From positions 1-23,591 of the forward strand of contig DASUFI010000127.1 of the NCBI GenBank assembly GCA_036274635.1: 23,591 bases of DNA. Reading direction: 5' to 3'. The DNA comes from DASUFI01 sp036274635. GTDB lineage: Bacteria > Planctomycetota > B15-G4. Below the pieces are notes generated by a model, which saw only the letters and a program-made list of their open reading frames with translations, searched no databases and was not told the origin of the DNA. Position 1 is the first letter of the stretch. The number at the start of each line of letters is the position of its first letter. This document shows, one piece after another, positions 12,419 through 21,451 of the stretch. Both the position numbers and the translations under genes were made by a program.

Positions 12419-13426
12419 TCACTTCGGCCGCGGCGGCAGTCCCTCGCGGATGCGGGCGGAGAAGTCGTCGGCGCCCAGCGCGGAACGCGCCTCGTCCGTG
12501 ACGTTGCTGCGCGCGCGCAGCTCGGCGAAGGGCAGGCTGGTGTCGAGCTGGCCGCGCTCGTAGCCCAGCTCGTCGAGGTAGCCGTTGACGACGAGCCGCC
12601 AGTCGAAGGGCCGCTCCGCGCCGACGTCGCGCGCGTGCCAGCGGATGTTGGTCGTGCAGTTGTGCGTCAGCGCGTTGTACCACTGCGGCGCGTGGTCGAG
12701 CCGGTCGACCTCGCGCAGGTAGTCCAGCAGCAGGTCGCGCGCCTTGTCCAGCGGCACGCGGAGCCTGTAGAGGTACTCCGTCTCGCCGCGCTCGCCGGCG
12801 CGCACGCCGATGACGTCGCGCTCGTCCGCCACCACGTAGTACACCTCGAACTGCCGGAAGAAGCCGCGGATGGCCGAGTACTCCTCGCCCACCTCCTTGC
12901 GCGTCTCGATGGAGATCGCGAGGTGCTGGCCGTCGGCGAACTCCCAGCTCGTGATGGTGTGGCAGATGAGCGTGGGACCCCAGTAGCTGAGGAACATGTC
13001 GACGCCGACGAGCTGCTCGAGGTCGTAGCGACGCGTCTCCCAGCGCTCGACGGGCGGCGCGCCCGGCGGGTACTCGAAGTCGCGCACGTTCTGGATGGTG
13101 ACCTGGCTGCCCTGGACTTCGACGTGCGCGGGACGTGCGACGTCCGGCTGCCAGTTGCGGTCGTTGCGGGGCGGGATCGAGAACCACCACGCCAGCAGCA
13201 GCGCGAACAGCGCCGCGAGCACGAGCGCGGCGCGCCGCGGCGGCCGAACGCGCACGAGGATGACGATCACGAGCACGACCCAGACCGCGGCCAGCGCGCC
13301 GGCGAGGCCGCGCGAGGCCGGCCCGTCGAACCACAGCGCGGCCGGCGCCCAGAGCAGCAGCGGCGGGAGGGCGACGATCAGCCCGAGCACGCGGACGACG
13401 ACGCCCGCGACGCTCCGCAGCGTCAT
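12419..13426 (-). CDS. DUF4105-family membrane protein
   Basis: The 335-residue protein has three N-terminal membrane helices (about 8-30, 41-60, 66-83) and then a soluble domain matching DUF4105. That domain contains TLICHTITSWEFADGQHLAI (152-171), SIETRKEVGEEYS, YYVVADERDVIGVRAG, EYLYRLRVPLDKA and QWYNALTHNCTTNIRWH (248-264). The conserved Cys-His (155-156) and the NCTTN block (256-260) give the look of a thiol-hydrolase-like site, but no activity is established for the family to my knowledge. The domain probably faces the periplasm. The ATG at 13426 overlaps the TGA of the upstream lipoprotein hydrolase (ATGA at 13423-13426), indicating coupled translation. Its own stop lies seven bases from the convergent stop of the large secreted protein. 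Confidence 0.82.
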   Translation of the reverse strand: MTLRSVAGVVVRVLGLIVALPPLLLWAPAALWFDGPASRGLAGALAAVWVVLVIVILVRVRPPRRAALVLAALFALLLAWWFSIPPRNDRNWQPDVARPAHVEVQGSQVTIQNVRDFEYPPGAPPVERWETRRYDLEQLVGVDMFLSYWGPTLICHTITSWEFADGQHLAISIETRKEVGEEYSAIRGFFRQFEVYYVVADERDVIGVRAGERGETEYLYRLRVPLDKARDLLLDYLREVDRLDHAPQWYNALTHNCTTNIRWHARDVGAERPFDWRLVVNGYLDELGYERGQLDTSLPFAELRARSNVTDEARSALGADDFSARIREGLPPRPK

Positions 13427-15384
13427 CGCGACGGGCCGGTCGCCGGCGGTGCGGCGGGTGCCGGCGCCGGCGGAGTCGGCGGCGGCGCGGTCGCGCCACG
13501 CGCCGCGTCCCACGCCGCGATCTGCTCCAGCAGGATGCGGCGCACCTCGCGGATGACCAGCGGGTTGGCCTGGCACGAATGGCTCGAGGTCACGACGAAC
13601 TCCGACGCGGCGTCCTCGAGGTGCGCGCTGCGGTACTCGACGATGCCGTCGTCGCCCGTCTCCGGCGTCGCGCGCTCCGTCACTGCGATGATCGAGTGGT
13701 AGTGCACCGAGGGATCGATGGTCAGCGACGACAGGCCCATGAGGAAGGGGTTCGTCGGCTGCATGTTGTCCACGGCGGTGGGGATGCGGTCGCGCAGCTC
13801 GGGCGGCAGCTTGTCGCGGTTCTTGCCGACGATGTCCCCGACCGAGTTGCCGATCTTCTTGGGCAGGCCCGCGAACATGTTGATGATGCTGCCGACCCAG
13901 CCGGTGGTCATGAAGCTGCCGCGCTGCGGCGTGGCGATGAAGACCACGCGGTTCACGTTCGGGACGCGCTTCCAGAACAGCGACTCCGCGACCAGCTTGC
14001 GCGTCTCCGGCGTCAGGTCGAAGTCGGAGACGGGCACGGTGGGCGAGATCGAGTCCCAGACAGCGTCGCCGGAGTCGGTCACCATCATCTTGGTGAGCAG
14101 GCCGCCCTGGCTGTGGCCGATGACGACCATCTGCGAGAGCGCCGGGTCCTTGCCCTGCGGGTCGAGGTCGGTCCCGACCTGCGTCAGCGCCTCGCGCAGC
14201 AGCTTGCCCGAGATGGCGATGGGGTTGCTGGTCGAGTACATGAAGAACCAGAACTGGCAGCGCGAGCGCAGCACCGGGTCGGCCAGCAGCATGTTGAACA
14301 TGGGCGCCCAGCGCGCCGGGCTCGAGAAGGTGCCGTGCACGAGCACGACGGGGATGCGGCCCGGCACGTAGGGCTGCAGCATGAAGAGCCCGAGCTTGGT
14401 GTCGTACTCGTCGCCCATGAAGCTGCCCAGCTCGAAGTCCCACACGATCGAGCGCTCGAGCGCGTAGGCCAGCGAGGCGGTCACGTCGGTCTCGAGCGGG
14501 ACGCGCTCGCCGTTGACGTCGACGCTGGGCGCGTCGAAGGCCGAGTACAGCTCGAGGCGGGCGTGCAGCTGGCCGCCCTCGTCCCAGGCCCGGGGCTCGT
14601 CCTGCACGCGCAGGAAGGCGGTTCCGGGGACGTTCAGCCGCTTGGGCAGGTAGCGCTGCGCCGGGTTGGCCGTGTCCGTGTTGGTGCCGTGGCCCACGAG
14701 GGGCAGCCCCAGCCCGAAGTCGCGGTTGCGCACGTCGAAGCCGCGCACCGCGAGGTCGTCCGCGCAGACGAAGCTGTCGATCAGGTCCTCGCCGAAGGGG
14801 AAGGCGGAGCGATCGGTGCGGATGTCCAGCTTCCCGCCCGGGATGTGCACCAGGCCGGGCTCGAGGTCGATGTCCTCGCCAGGGCCGTGCAGCGCGCGCA
14901 GCAGGCAGACGTTGTAGAGGTCGCAGGCCTGGCGGAAGCGCCGGTCGAAGGGGTCGGGCGGCACCGCCATGGACTTGGACATCAGGAACCAGTAGGCGCA
15001 CAGCACGGCGGCGAAGTCGTGCCGGTGGTCGCCCGTCTCGCGCGCGCGCACGAAGTGCAGCTCGGCCAGCGTGAAGTACAGGTTGCGGTCGAGGCTCTGA
15101 ACGGCCAGCGCGCGCAGCTGGATGAGCGTGCGCTCGGGATCGGTCTCCCAGGACGACTGCAGGCCCAGCATGGCCAGCGTCTGGCGCGTGCTCGCGCTGG
15201 GCTCGTCGGAGTTGAGCGCGCTCGACTCGAGCTCGGTGAGCACCTCCTTGGCGCCCACGTTGTCGACGCCCTGCGGCGAGCGGCAACCGGGCAGCACCGC
15301 CGCGAGGGCCAGCAGCGCGAGCTGCGCGCCGCGGCGCCAGGCGAGGGCGCGCGCGCGCGCGACGGTCGTGTCGGAGGAGGTCAT
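13423..15384 (-). CDS. Lipoprotein alpha/beta hydrolase (esterase/lipase-like)
   Basis: The 653-residue protein has a lipobox (LAAVLPGC, cysteine 34) with arginine at +2, so it should be anchored in the outer membrane or periplasmic face. Residues ~40-340 form an N-terminal region of unknown type with helical segments (SLDRNLYFTLAELHFVRARE) and a beta-rich middle. The C-terminal alpha/beta hydrolase domain begins with VVLVHGTFSSPARW (VHG 349-351, oxyanion strand). It has the nucleophile elbow VVIGHSQGGLLTKM with Ser425, then VVFIATPQRGS, and probable acid and base residues in TGDDGIVEYRSAHL and VVTSSHSCQANP. GHSQG and the ATPQRGS segment are typical of PGAP1/lipase-like enzymes acting on lipids or esters; the substrate is unknown. 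The C-terminal ~25 residues are Pro/Ala-rich. GGAG precedes ATG 15384 by seven bases, favouring it over the in-frame ATG at 15411. It overlaps the DUF4105 gene. Confidence 0.85.
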   Translation of the reverse strand: MTSSDTTVARARALAWRRGAQLALLALAAVLPGCRSPQGVDNVGAKEVLTELESSALNSDEPSASTRQTLAMLGLQSSWETDPERTLIQLRALAVQSLDRNLYFTLAELHFVRARETGDHRHDFAAVLCAYWFLMSKSMAVPPDPFDRRFRQACDLYNVCLLRALHGPGEDIDLEPGLVHIPGGKLDIRTDRSAFPFGEDLIDSFVCADDLAVRGFDVRNRDFGLGLPLVGHGTNTDTANPAQRYLPKRLNVPGTAFLRVQDEPRAWDEGGQLHARLELYSAFDAPSVDVNGERVPLETDVTASLAYALERSIVWDFELGSFMGDEYDTKLGLFMLQPYVPGRIPVVLVHGTFSSPARWAPMFNMLLADPVLRSRCQFWFFMYSTSNPIAISGKLLREALTQVGTDLDPQGKDPALSQMVVIGHSQGGLLTKMMVTDSGDAVWDSISPTVPVSDFDLTPETRKLVAESLFWKRVPNVNRVVFIATPQRGSFMTTGWVGSIINMFAGLPKKIGNSVGDIVGKNRDKLPPELRDRIPTAVDNMQPTNPFLMGLSSLTIDPSVHYHSIIAVTERATPETGDDGIVEYRSAHLEDAASEFVVTSSHSCQANPLVIREVRRILLEQIAAWDAARGATAPPPTPPAPAPAAPPATGPSR

Positions 15385-15489
15385 CACGAGGCTCCGCCGG
15401 AGCTCGGCCATCCTCGGGTCTGGCGCTGCAGCCCGCGATGGCGAGACGGTCATCATCAGCCGCGACGGGCCGCGCCGCAAGGCGCCGCA

Positions 15490-15519
15490 TTGATCCCCGG
15501 CGAGGCCAAGGGCTATGCT
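15490..15519 (+). promoter_or_regulatory. Sigma70-like promoter of the RND efflux operon
   Basis: TTGATC (15490-15495) and TATGCT (15514-15519) are spaced by 18 bases, 56 bases upstream of the adaptor ATG at 15576. This is the best promoter match in the 191-base divergent gap between the lipase and efflux operons. No operator repeat or adjacent regulator gene was recognised. Confidence 0.5.
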
Positions 15520-15575
15520 CCCGGGCCCGCGGGAAGCTCTTCGCGGGATCCTCGGCCTCGCGCGAGAAGGTGCCC

Positions 15576-16757
15576 ATGCACGCATCGATCCGGAGGCGCG
15601 CGCTCCTCCTGCTGTCCGCCTTGCTGCTGCCCGCCTGTCCGGACAAGCCCGCGCCCGCGCCGCCGCCGCCACCGCCGGTGAAGGTCATCGCCGTGGAGAA
15701 GCGGGACGTCCCGATCTACGTCGAAGCCATCGGCGAGACGCTCGGCAACACCGAGATCGACATCCGCGCACGTGTCGAGGGCTTCATCCAGAGCGTGGAC
15801 TACAAGGAGGGCTCGCTGGTCAAGCAGGGCGACCTGCTCTACACCATCGACCCGGGGCCGGCCGAGACCGTCGTGGCGCAGGCCAAGGGCCAGCTCGCGG
15901 AAGCCGAGGCGCAGTACACGCGCTCGCACAACGACGTCGTGCGCTACGAGCCGCTGGTCGCGAAGAACGCCATCTCGCGCGAGCAGTACGAGACCGCCGT
16001 GTCGCTCGAGCGCGCCGCCTCGGCCGCGGTGGAGGCGGCCAAGGCCGTGGTCGACCGCTCCGTGATCGACCTCTCCTACACGCGCATCAGCGCGCCCGAC
16101 GCGGGCATGGTCGGCAAGACCGAGGTCTATCCCGGCACGCTGGTGGGCCGCGGGCAGAACACGCTGCTCACGCACATCTCGCGCATCGACCCCATCCACG
16201 TGCAGGTCGCGATCCCCGAGAAGGACTACCTCGAGCTCTCGCGCGGCAAGGGCCCGCCGCGTGAGCAGCAGGAGCGCGAGGCCAACTTCGAGATGGTGCT
16301 GGCGGACGGCACGCTCTTCCCGCACCCCGGCACGCTGGTCTTCGTCGACCGCAACGTCGACACGCGCACCGGCACCATCCTGGTCGAGGCCTCCTTCCCC
16401 AACCCCGAGCAGCTCGTGCGCCCGGGGCAGTACGCGCGCGTGCGCTGCAAGGTGGGTACCGTGGCGGGCGCGCTGCTGGTGCCGCAGCGCGCGGTGCAGG
16501 AGGTGCAGGGCTTCTTCAACGTCATGGTCGTGGGCGCCGACGACACGGCCGAGCAGCGCGTGGTCACGCCCGGCGAGCGCGTGGGCACGCAGTGGCTCAT
16601 CGCGTCCGGCCTCAAGGGCGACGAGCGCGTCATCGTCGAGGGCCTGCAGAAGGTGCGCCCGGGCATGAAGGTGGCGCCCGAGCTCGTCGCCGCCGAGGAG
16701 GGCGAGGCCGGCCAGGGCACCGCGCCAGCGGACGCCGGGTCCGGCGAGCCGCACTAG
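15576..16757 (+). CDS. RND efflux periplasmic adaptor (membrane fusion protein)
   Basis: The 393-residue protein is an AcrA/MexA-type adaptor that links the inner-membrane pump to the outer-membrane channel. The signal peptide MHASIRRRALLLLSALLLPAC gives a lipid-anchored cysteine at 21; proline at +2 does not exclude inner-membrane retention. A proline-rich spacer (APAPPPPPPVKV) follows. Then come the split lipoyl domain (RARVEGFIQSVDYKEGSLVKQGDLLYTIDP), a helical hairpin with AEAQYTRSHNDVVRYEPLVAKNAIS, and the second lipoyl half (DLSYTRISAPDAGMVGKTEV). The beta-barrel (IHVQVAIPEKDYLEL to VRPGQYARVRCKVG) and the membrane-proximal domain (LVPQRAVQEVQG to VIVEGLQKVRPGMKV) complete the fold. AAGG lies five bases before the ATG. 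The next gene starts three bases after the stop, so all three efflux genes form one operon. Drug substrates cannot be predicted. Confidence 0.93.
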   Translation: MHASIRRRALLLLSALLLPACPDKPAPAPPPPPPVKVIAVEKRDVPIYVEAIGETLGNTEIDIRARVEGFIQSVDYKEGSLVKQGDLLYTIDPGPAETVVAQAKGQLAEAEAQYTRSHNDVVRYEPLVAKNAISREQYETAVSLERAASAAVEAAKAVVDRSVIDLSYTRISAPDAGMVGKTEVYPGTLVGRGQNTLLTHISRIDPIHVQVAIPEKDYLELSRGKGPPREQQEREANFEMVLADGTLFPHPGTLVFVDRNVDTRTGTILVEASFPNPEQLVRPGQYARVRCKVGTVAGALLVPQRAVQEVQGFFNVMVVGADDTAEQRVVTPGERVGTQWLIASGLKGDERVIVEGLQKVRPGMKVAPELVAAEEGEAGQGTAPADAGSGEPH

Positions 16758-16760
16758 ACC

Positions 16761-19700
16761 ATGGCCCAGTTCTTCATCCGGCGGCCCATCGTCGCGATCG
16801 TCATCTCGATCGTGATCCTGCTGCTGGGCCTGGCGACGCTCAAGGGCCTGAGCATCGAGCAGTACCCCTTCCTCGCGCCGCCGAACATCCGCGTCACGGC
16901 CAACTACCCGGGCGCGTCCGCGCTGGCCGTCGAGCAGTCCGTGGCCACGCCGATCGAGCAGGAGGTCAACGGCGTCGAGAACATGATCTACATGAAGTCG
17001 TCGAACACCAGCGACGGCCGCATGCAGCTCGACGTCAACTTCCAGGTGGGCGTCGACCAGGACACGGCCAACGTCCTGACGCAGAACCGCGTGTCCGCCG
17101 CGCAGGCGCGCCTGCCGCAGGAGGTCATCGCGCAGGGCATCACGGTCAAGAAGATGAGCCCGAGCATCCTCATGCTCATCTCGCTGTACTCGCCCGGGCA
17201 GACCTACGACGCGAACTTCCTGATCAACTACTGCGGCATCAACCTGCGCGACCAGCTGCTGCGCATCCCCGGCGTGGCGCAGGTGGACCTGTTCGGCGGC
17301 ACCGACTACAGCATGCGCATCTGGCTCGAGCCGGACCGCATGGCCAAGCTGGGCCTGACCCCGGCGGACGTCATCCGGGCCATCAAGGAGCAGAACCTCC
17401 AGGCACCGGCGGGCAAGATCGGCGGGGCGCCCTCGCCGCCCGACCAGGAGTTCACCTACACGGTCAGCGCGCCCGGCCGCCTCGTCACGGCCGAGGAGTT
17501 CGAGGGCATCATCCTGCGCGAGACCGAGGGCGGCGCGCAGATCCGCATCCGCGACGTGGGCCACGCCGACCTCGGCTCGCAGAACTACGACGCCTTCGGG
17601 CGCCTCGACGGCAAGCCGGCCGGCGCGATGGCGGTGTACCTGCTGCCGGGCGCCAACCAGCTCAAGGCGTCGGAGGCCATCTACGAGGCGATGGCCACCG
17701 CGAAGGAGCTGTTCCCGCCGGACATGGACTACAAGATCGTCTACGACACGACGCCCGCGGTCGAGGCGTCCATCGAGTCGATCGTGCACACCTTCGTCGA
17801 GGCGGTGATCCTCGTCACGCTGGTCGTGTTCATCTTCCTGCAGAACCTGCGCGCGACGCTCATTCCGCTGCTCACGGTGCCCGTCTCGCTCGTCGGCACC
17901 TTCATCTTCTTCCCGATGATGGGCTTCTCGGTCAACACGCTGTCCATGTTCGGCCTCGTGCTGGCCATCGGCATCGTGGTGGACGACGCCATCGTGGTGG
18001 TCGAGGCCGTCATCCACCACATCGAGCACGGGATGTCGCCGCACGACGCGACCGTGCAGGCGATGAAGGAGGTGTCGGGGCCGGTCATCGGCATCGCGCT
18101 CATCCTGTCCGCGGTGTTCGTGCCGGTGGCGCTGCTGGGCGGCCTCACGGGCCGGATGTACCAGCAGTTCGCGCTGACCATCGCGATCTCGGTGCTGCTG
18201 TCGGCCTTCAGCGCGCTGTCGCTCTCGCCGGCGCTCTCGGCCATGCTGCTCAAGCCCGCCAAGCCCATGCGCGGGCCGCTGGGGGGCTTCTTCAGGGGCT
18301 TCAACAAGGTCTTCGACCGCACGACCAGCGGCTACGTCGGCGTCTCGCGGCTGCTCGTGCGCAAGGCCGTGCTCACCATCCTGCTCGTGGGCGTGGTCAT
18401 CGTGGGCGCGGGCTGGTTCGGCAGCCTGCTGCCCGCCGGCTTCATCCCCGACGAGGACCAGGGCATCCTCGGCATCGCCGTGCAGCTGCCGCCGGGCGCC
18501 TCGCTCGAGCGCACCAGCGCGCTGCTGGCGCAGGTCGAGGGCATCTTGGCGCAGACGGACGGCGTCGAGTCCTACCAGACGATCGGCGGCTACGGCGCGG
18601 TGACCAGCACCTACCAGCCGAACTTCGGCACCATCTTCATGCGCCTCAAGCCCTGGGAGGAGCGCAAGGGCGCGGCGCTGCACGCGCGCGGCATCATGGC
18701 CGGCCTGCAGCGCCAGCTGGCGGCCCTGCCGGAGGCGGTGGCCTTCCCCTTCAACGTCCCCACGATCTCGGGCTTCGGCGCGTCGGCGGGCTTCAACTTC
18801 CTGCTGCAGGATCGCAGCGGCTCGCTGTCGGTGGCCCAGCTCGGCGAGCAGTCGCGCGCCTTCCTCGCGGCGGCGCGCCAGCGGCCCGAGCTGGCCAACC
18901 TCTTCACGTCCTTCGACCCCACCTACCCGCAGGTCAAGGTCGACCTCGACCGGGACAAGGCGCGCAAGCTGGGCGTGCCGGTGGACGAGGTCTTCTACGC
19001 CATGTCCGCCTCGCTGGGCGGCGCCTACGTGAACGACTTCAACCGCTTCGGGCGCCTGTACCGCGTCTACGTGCAGGCGGAGGCCGCGCAGCGGCGCGTG
19101 CCGTCGGACATCGGCCAGCTGTACGTGCGCAGCAGCACCACGGACAACATGGTGCCGCTGTCCACGATGATCAAGGTGTCCAGCGAGCCGGGCGCCGAGA
19201 TCACCACGCGCTTCAACCTGTTCCGCTCGGTCGAGATCAACGGCGTGCCCGCGCCGGGCTACACGTCGGGCCAGGCGCTGGCCGCGCTGGAGGCGGTGTT
19301 CGCGGAGACCATGCCCAGGGAGATGGGCTTCGCCTACTCGTCGCTGTCCTACCAGGAGAAGGTGGCGCCGCCCGCCCTGCCCACCTTCGTCCTCGCGATC
19401 GTGTTCGTGTTCCTGCTGCTGGCCGCCATGTACGAGAGCTGGCGGCTGCCATGGGCCGTGCTGCTGGGGTCGCCGCTCGTGGCCCTGGGCGCCTTCTTCG
19501 GCGTCTGGCTCGCGGGCTACGACAACAACGTCTACGTGCAGGTGGGCCTCATCATGCTCATCGGCCTGGCCGCCAAGAACGCGATCCTCATCGTCGAGTT
19601 CGCCAAGGCCAAGTACGAAGGCGGCATGACCGTCAACGACGCGGCGCTGGAGTCGGCGCGCCTGCGCTTCCGGCCCATCCTCATGACGGCCTTCGCCTTC

Positions 19701-19931
19701 ATCCTCGGCGTGGTGCCGCTCATGCGCGCCACGGGCGCGGGCGCCGGCGCGCAGAACGTCATGGGCACCGCGGTGTTCTGGGGCATGCTCATCGCGACCT
19801 TCCTGGGCGTGTTCCTCATCCCCGGCAACTTCGCCTTCGTCGAGCACCTGGGCCGCAAGAAGGGCCACGACGAGGGGCGGACGCCGGCCGCGGGCACGCA
19901 GCCGGCGGCCGGCCACGGAGGAGGGCACTGA
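16761..19931 (+). CDS. RND (HAE1-type) efflux pump, inner-membrane transporter
   Basis: The 1056-residue protein matches AcrB/MexB-type pumps in length and layout. It has TM1 (RRPIVAIVISIVILLLGLATL), the porter loop opening with IEQYPFLAPPNIRVTANYPGA, central helices with GLVLAIGIVVDDAIVVVEAV, a second porter loop, and C-terminal helices with GLAAKNAILIVEFAK. The proton-relay residues are present: Asp408 and Asp409 in TM4 and Lys939 in TM10, equivalent to AcrB D407, D408 and K940. It exports amphiphilic compounds using the proton gradient; substrates are unknown. The ATG is three bases after the adaptor stop, with no strong ribosome site of its own, consistent with translational coupling. The protein ends in a short Gly/His-rich tail. 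No local TetR or two-component regulator was found. Confidence 0.95.
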   Translation: MAQFFIRRPIVAIVISIVILLLGLATLKGLSIEQYPFLAPPNIRVTANYPGASALAVEQSVATPIEQEVNGVENMIYMKSSNTSDGRMQLDVNFQVGVDQDTANVLTQNRVSAAQARLPQEVIAQGITVKKMSPSILMLISLYSPGQTYDANFLINYCGINLRDQLLRIPGVAQVDLFGGTDYSMRIWLEPDRMAKLGLTPADVIRAIKEQNLQAPAGKIGGAPSPPDQEFTYTVSAPGRLVTAEEFEGIILRETEGGAQIRIRDVGHADLGSQNYDAFGRLDGKPAGAMAVYLLPGANQLKASEAIYEAMATAKELFPPDMDYKIVYDTTPAVEASIESIVHTFVEAVILVTLVVFIFLQNLRATLIPLLTVPVSLVGTFIFFPMMGFSVNTLSMFGLVLAIGIVVDDAIVVVEAVIHHIEHGMSPHDATVQAMKEVSGPVIGIALILSAVFVPVALLGGLTGRMYQQFALTIAISVLLSAFSALSLSPALSAMLLKPAKPMRGPLGGFFRGFNKVFDRTTSGYVGVSRLLVRKAVLTILLVGVVIVGAGWFGSLLPAGFIPDEDQGILGIAVQLPPGASLERTSALLAQVEGILAQTDGVESYQTIGGYGAVTSTYQPNFGTIFMRLKPWEERKGAALHARGIMAGLQRQLAALPEAVAFPFNVPTISGFGASAGFNFLLQDRSGSLSVAQLGEQSRAFLAAARQRPELANLFTSFDPTYPQVKVDLDRDKARKLGVPVDEVFYAMSASLGGAYVNDFNRFGRLYRVYVQAEAAQRRVPSDIGQLYVRSSTTDNMVPLSTMIKVSSEPGAEITTRFNLFRSVEINGVPAPGYTSGQALAALEAVFAETMPREMGFAYSSLSYQEKVAPPALPTFVLAIVFVFLLLAAMYESWRLPWAVLLGSPLVALGAFFGVWLAGYDNNVYVQVGLIMLIGLAAKNAILIVEFAKAKYEGGMTVNDAALESARLRFRPILMTAFAFILGVVPLMRATGAGAGAQNVMGTAVFWGMLIATFLGVFLIPGNFAFVEHLGRKKGHDEGRTPAAGTQPAAGHGGGH

Positions 19932-19932
19932 G

Positions 19933-21384
19933 ATGGCGCGCCGGCGGGCCCTCGCCGTCCTGGTCGTGCTGCTCGCCGGCGGCTGCAAGCTGGGACCGGA
20001 CTACGTGCGGCCCGAGGTGCCGCTGCCCGAGCACTGGCGCGAGGTGGACCAGGCCGAGGCCGACACGCTGGCCAACACGCCCTGGTGGGAGCTCTTCCAG
20101 GACCCGGTGCTGCAGGAGCTGATCCGCGTCGCGCTCGAGGACAACAAGGACCTCGCCATCGCCGTCGAGCGCATCCAGGAGGCGCGCGCCCGCTACGGCA
20201 TCACCAGCGCCGACCTGGCGCCGAAGGTGGACGCGCAGGCTTCGGCCGGCGAGGTGCAGCTGAGCAAGCAGAGCATCCCGATCCTGCCGCCCTCGACCGA
20301 CGAGAACGGCGACCTCTACTCCGCCGGCGGCAGCCTGTTCTGGGAGCTCGACATCTTCGGCCGCATCGCGCGGGCCACCGAGGCGGACCGGGCCATCCTG
20401 TTCGCCACCCAGGAGACGCGTCGCGCGATCGTGATCGCCCTGGTGGCCGACGTGGCCAGCACCTACATGGAGCTGCGCGAGCTCGACCGCAGCCTGGAGA
20501 TCTCGCGCAGCACGCTCGAGTCGCGGCGCGCCTACGTCGACCTGGCCAAGGACCGCTTCGACGGGGGCCTCACCTCGGAGCTCGACTGGCGCCAGGCGCA
20601 GGCCGAGTACCACCGCATCGAGTCCTTCACGCACAACTTCGAGCGGCTCGTCTCCCAGAAGGAGAACCAGCTCTCGGTGCTGCTCGGTCGCAACCCCGGT
20701 CCGATCCGGCGTGGCCAGGCCCTGGGCGAGCTGCCCGTGCCCGCGCAGGTCCCGGCCGGCCTGCCCGCGGCGCTGCTCGACCGGCGCCCCGACCTGCTCG
20801 CGGCCGAGCAGCAGCTCGCGTCGGCCAACGCGCGCATCGGCGAGGCCAAGGCCCTGCTCTACCCGTCCATCTCGATCACCGGCTTCTACGGTGGCGAGAG
20901 CACCGACCTCAAGGACCTGCTGGACAACGGCGCGCGCACCTGGTCCATCGCCGGCAACGTGCTGCAGCCCATCTTCAACTCCGGCCAGAACGAGGAGCGC
21001 GTGAACGTCGCCGAGTCGCTGCAGCGCCAGGCGCTGTTCGCCTACGAGCAGTCCATCCTGCAGGCCTTCCGCGAGGTGGACGACACGCTGGTGGGCTACG
21101 CCAAGGCGGGCGAGCGGCGCAGCGCCGAGACCGAGCGCGTCACGGCCGAGAACAAGGTGCTGGAGCTGGCCGAGCTGCGCTACCAGGGCGGCGTGTCCGA
21201 TTACCTCGAGGTGCTCGACGCGCAGCGCTCGCTCTTCGACGCGCAGCTGACCGAGTCGGAGATCATCCGCGACCAGCTCATCGCCCTCGTCCAGCTCTAC
21301 AAGGCCCTCGGCGGCGGCTGGCCCGCGGAGCAGCAGGAGCCCGCCGCGCAGCCGCAGCCCGCCCAGCCGGCGCCGGCACCGTGA
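19933..21384 (+). CDS. Outer-membrane efflux lipoprotein, NodT/OprM family
   Basis: The 483-residue protein is a TolC-like channel of the NodT/OprM lipoprotein group. It has a lipobox (LLAGGC, cysteine 18, lysine at +2), then the family hallmark KLGPDYVRPEVPLPEHW. WWELFQDPVLQELIRVALEDNKDL begins the first helical repeat. The middle carries LFWELDIFGRIARATEADRA and the LLDRRPDLLAAEQQLASANARIGEAKA linker that starts the second repeat, and the end shows LRYQGGVSDYLEVLDAQRSLFDAQL. The two-fold repeated helical barrel is complete. The ATG lies one base after the pump stop, and GGAGGAGGG overlaps the end of the pump gene, so expression is tightly coupled. The C-terminal ~25 residues are Pro/Gln/Ala-rich, a tail not needed for the fold. 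With the two upstream genes it makes a full efflux machine. Confidence 0.95.
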   Translation: MARRRALAVLVVLLAGGCKLGPDYVRPEVPLPEHWREVDQAEADTLANTPWWELFQDPVLQELIRVALEDNKDLAIAVERIQEARARYGITSADLAPKVDAQASAGEVQLSKQSIPILPPSTDENGDLYSAGGSLFWELDIFGRIARATEADRAILFATQETRRAIVIALVADVASTYMELRELDRSLEISRSTLESRRAYVDLAKDRFDGGLTSELDWRQAQAEYHRIESFTHNFERLVSQKENQLSVLLGRNPGPIRRGQALGELPVPAQVPAGLPAALLDRRPDLLAAEQQLASANARIGEAKALLYPSISITGFYGGESTDLKDLLDNGARTWSIAGNVLQPIFNSGQNEERVNVAESLQRQALFAYEQSILQAFREVDDTLVGYAKAGERRSAETERVTAENKVLELAELRYQGGVSDYLEVLDAQRSLFDAQLTESEIIRDQLIALVQLYKALGGGWPAEQQEPAAQPQPAQPAPAP

Positions 21385-21385
21385 C

Positions 21386-21410
21386 GCGCGCGGGCGACGC
21401 CGCCGCGCGC
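21386..21410 (+). terminator. 8-bp GC hairpin after the efflux operon
   Basis: GCGCGCGG (21386-21393) pairs perfectly with CCGCGCGC (21403-21410) over a nine-base loop, one base after the channel stop. No T-run follows. If functional it would separate the efflux operon from the polyphosphate kinase gene. Confidence 0.35.
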
Positions 21411-21451
21411 CGTGACGCACACCGTGATTCCCTCACCCGGAGGACGAGCCC

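Noticed and set aside
15346..15361. Alternating (GC)n run, possible Z-DNA or slippage site
   Set aside because: It encodes the Arg/Ala part of the lipase signal peptide and is expected from codon bias; no regulatory context.
15513..19988. A 1491-codon open frame on the minus strand across the efflux operon
   Set aside because: It is antisense to the unmistakable adaptor and pump genes, is made of repetitive R/H/D/E/L/V-rich sequence, and arises from GC-biased third positions.
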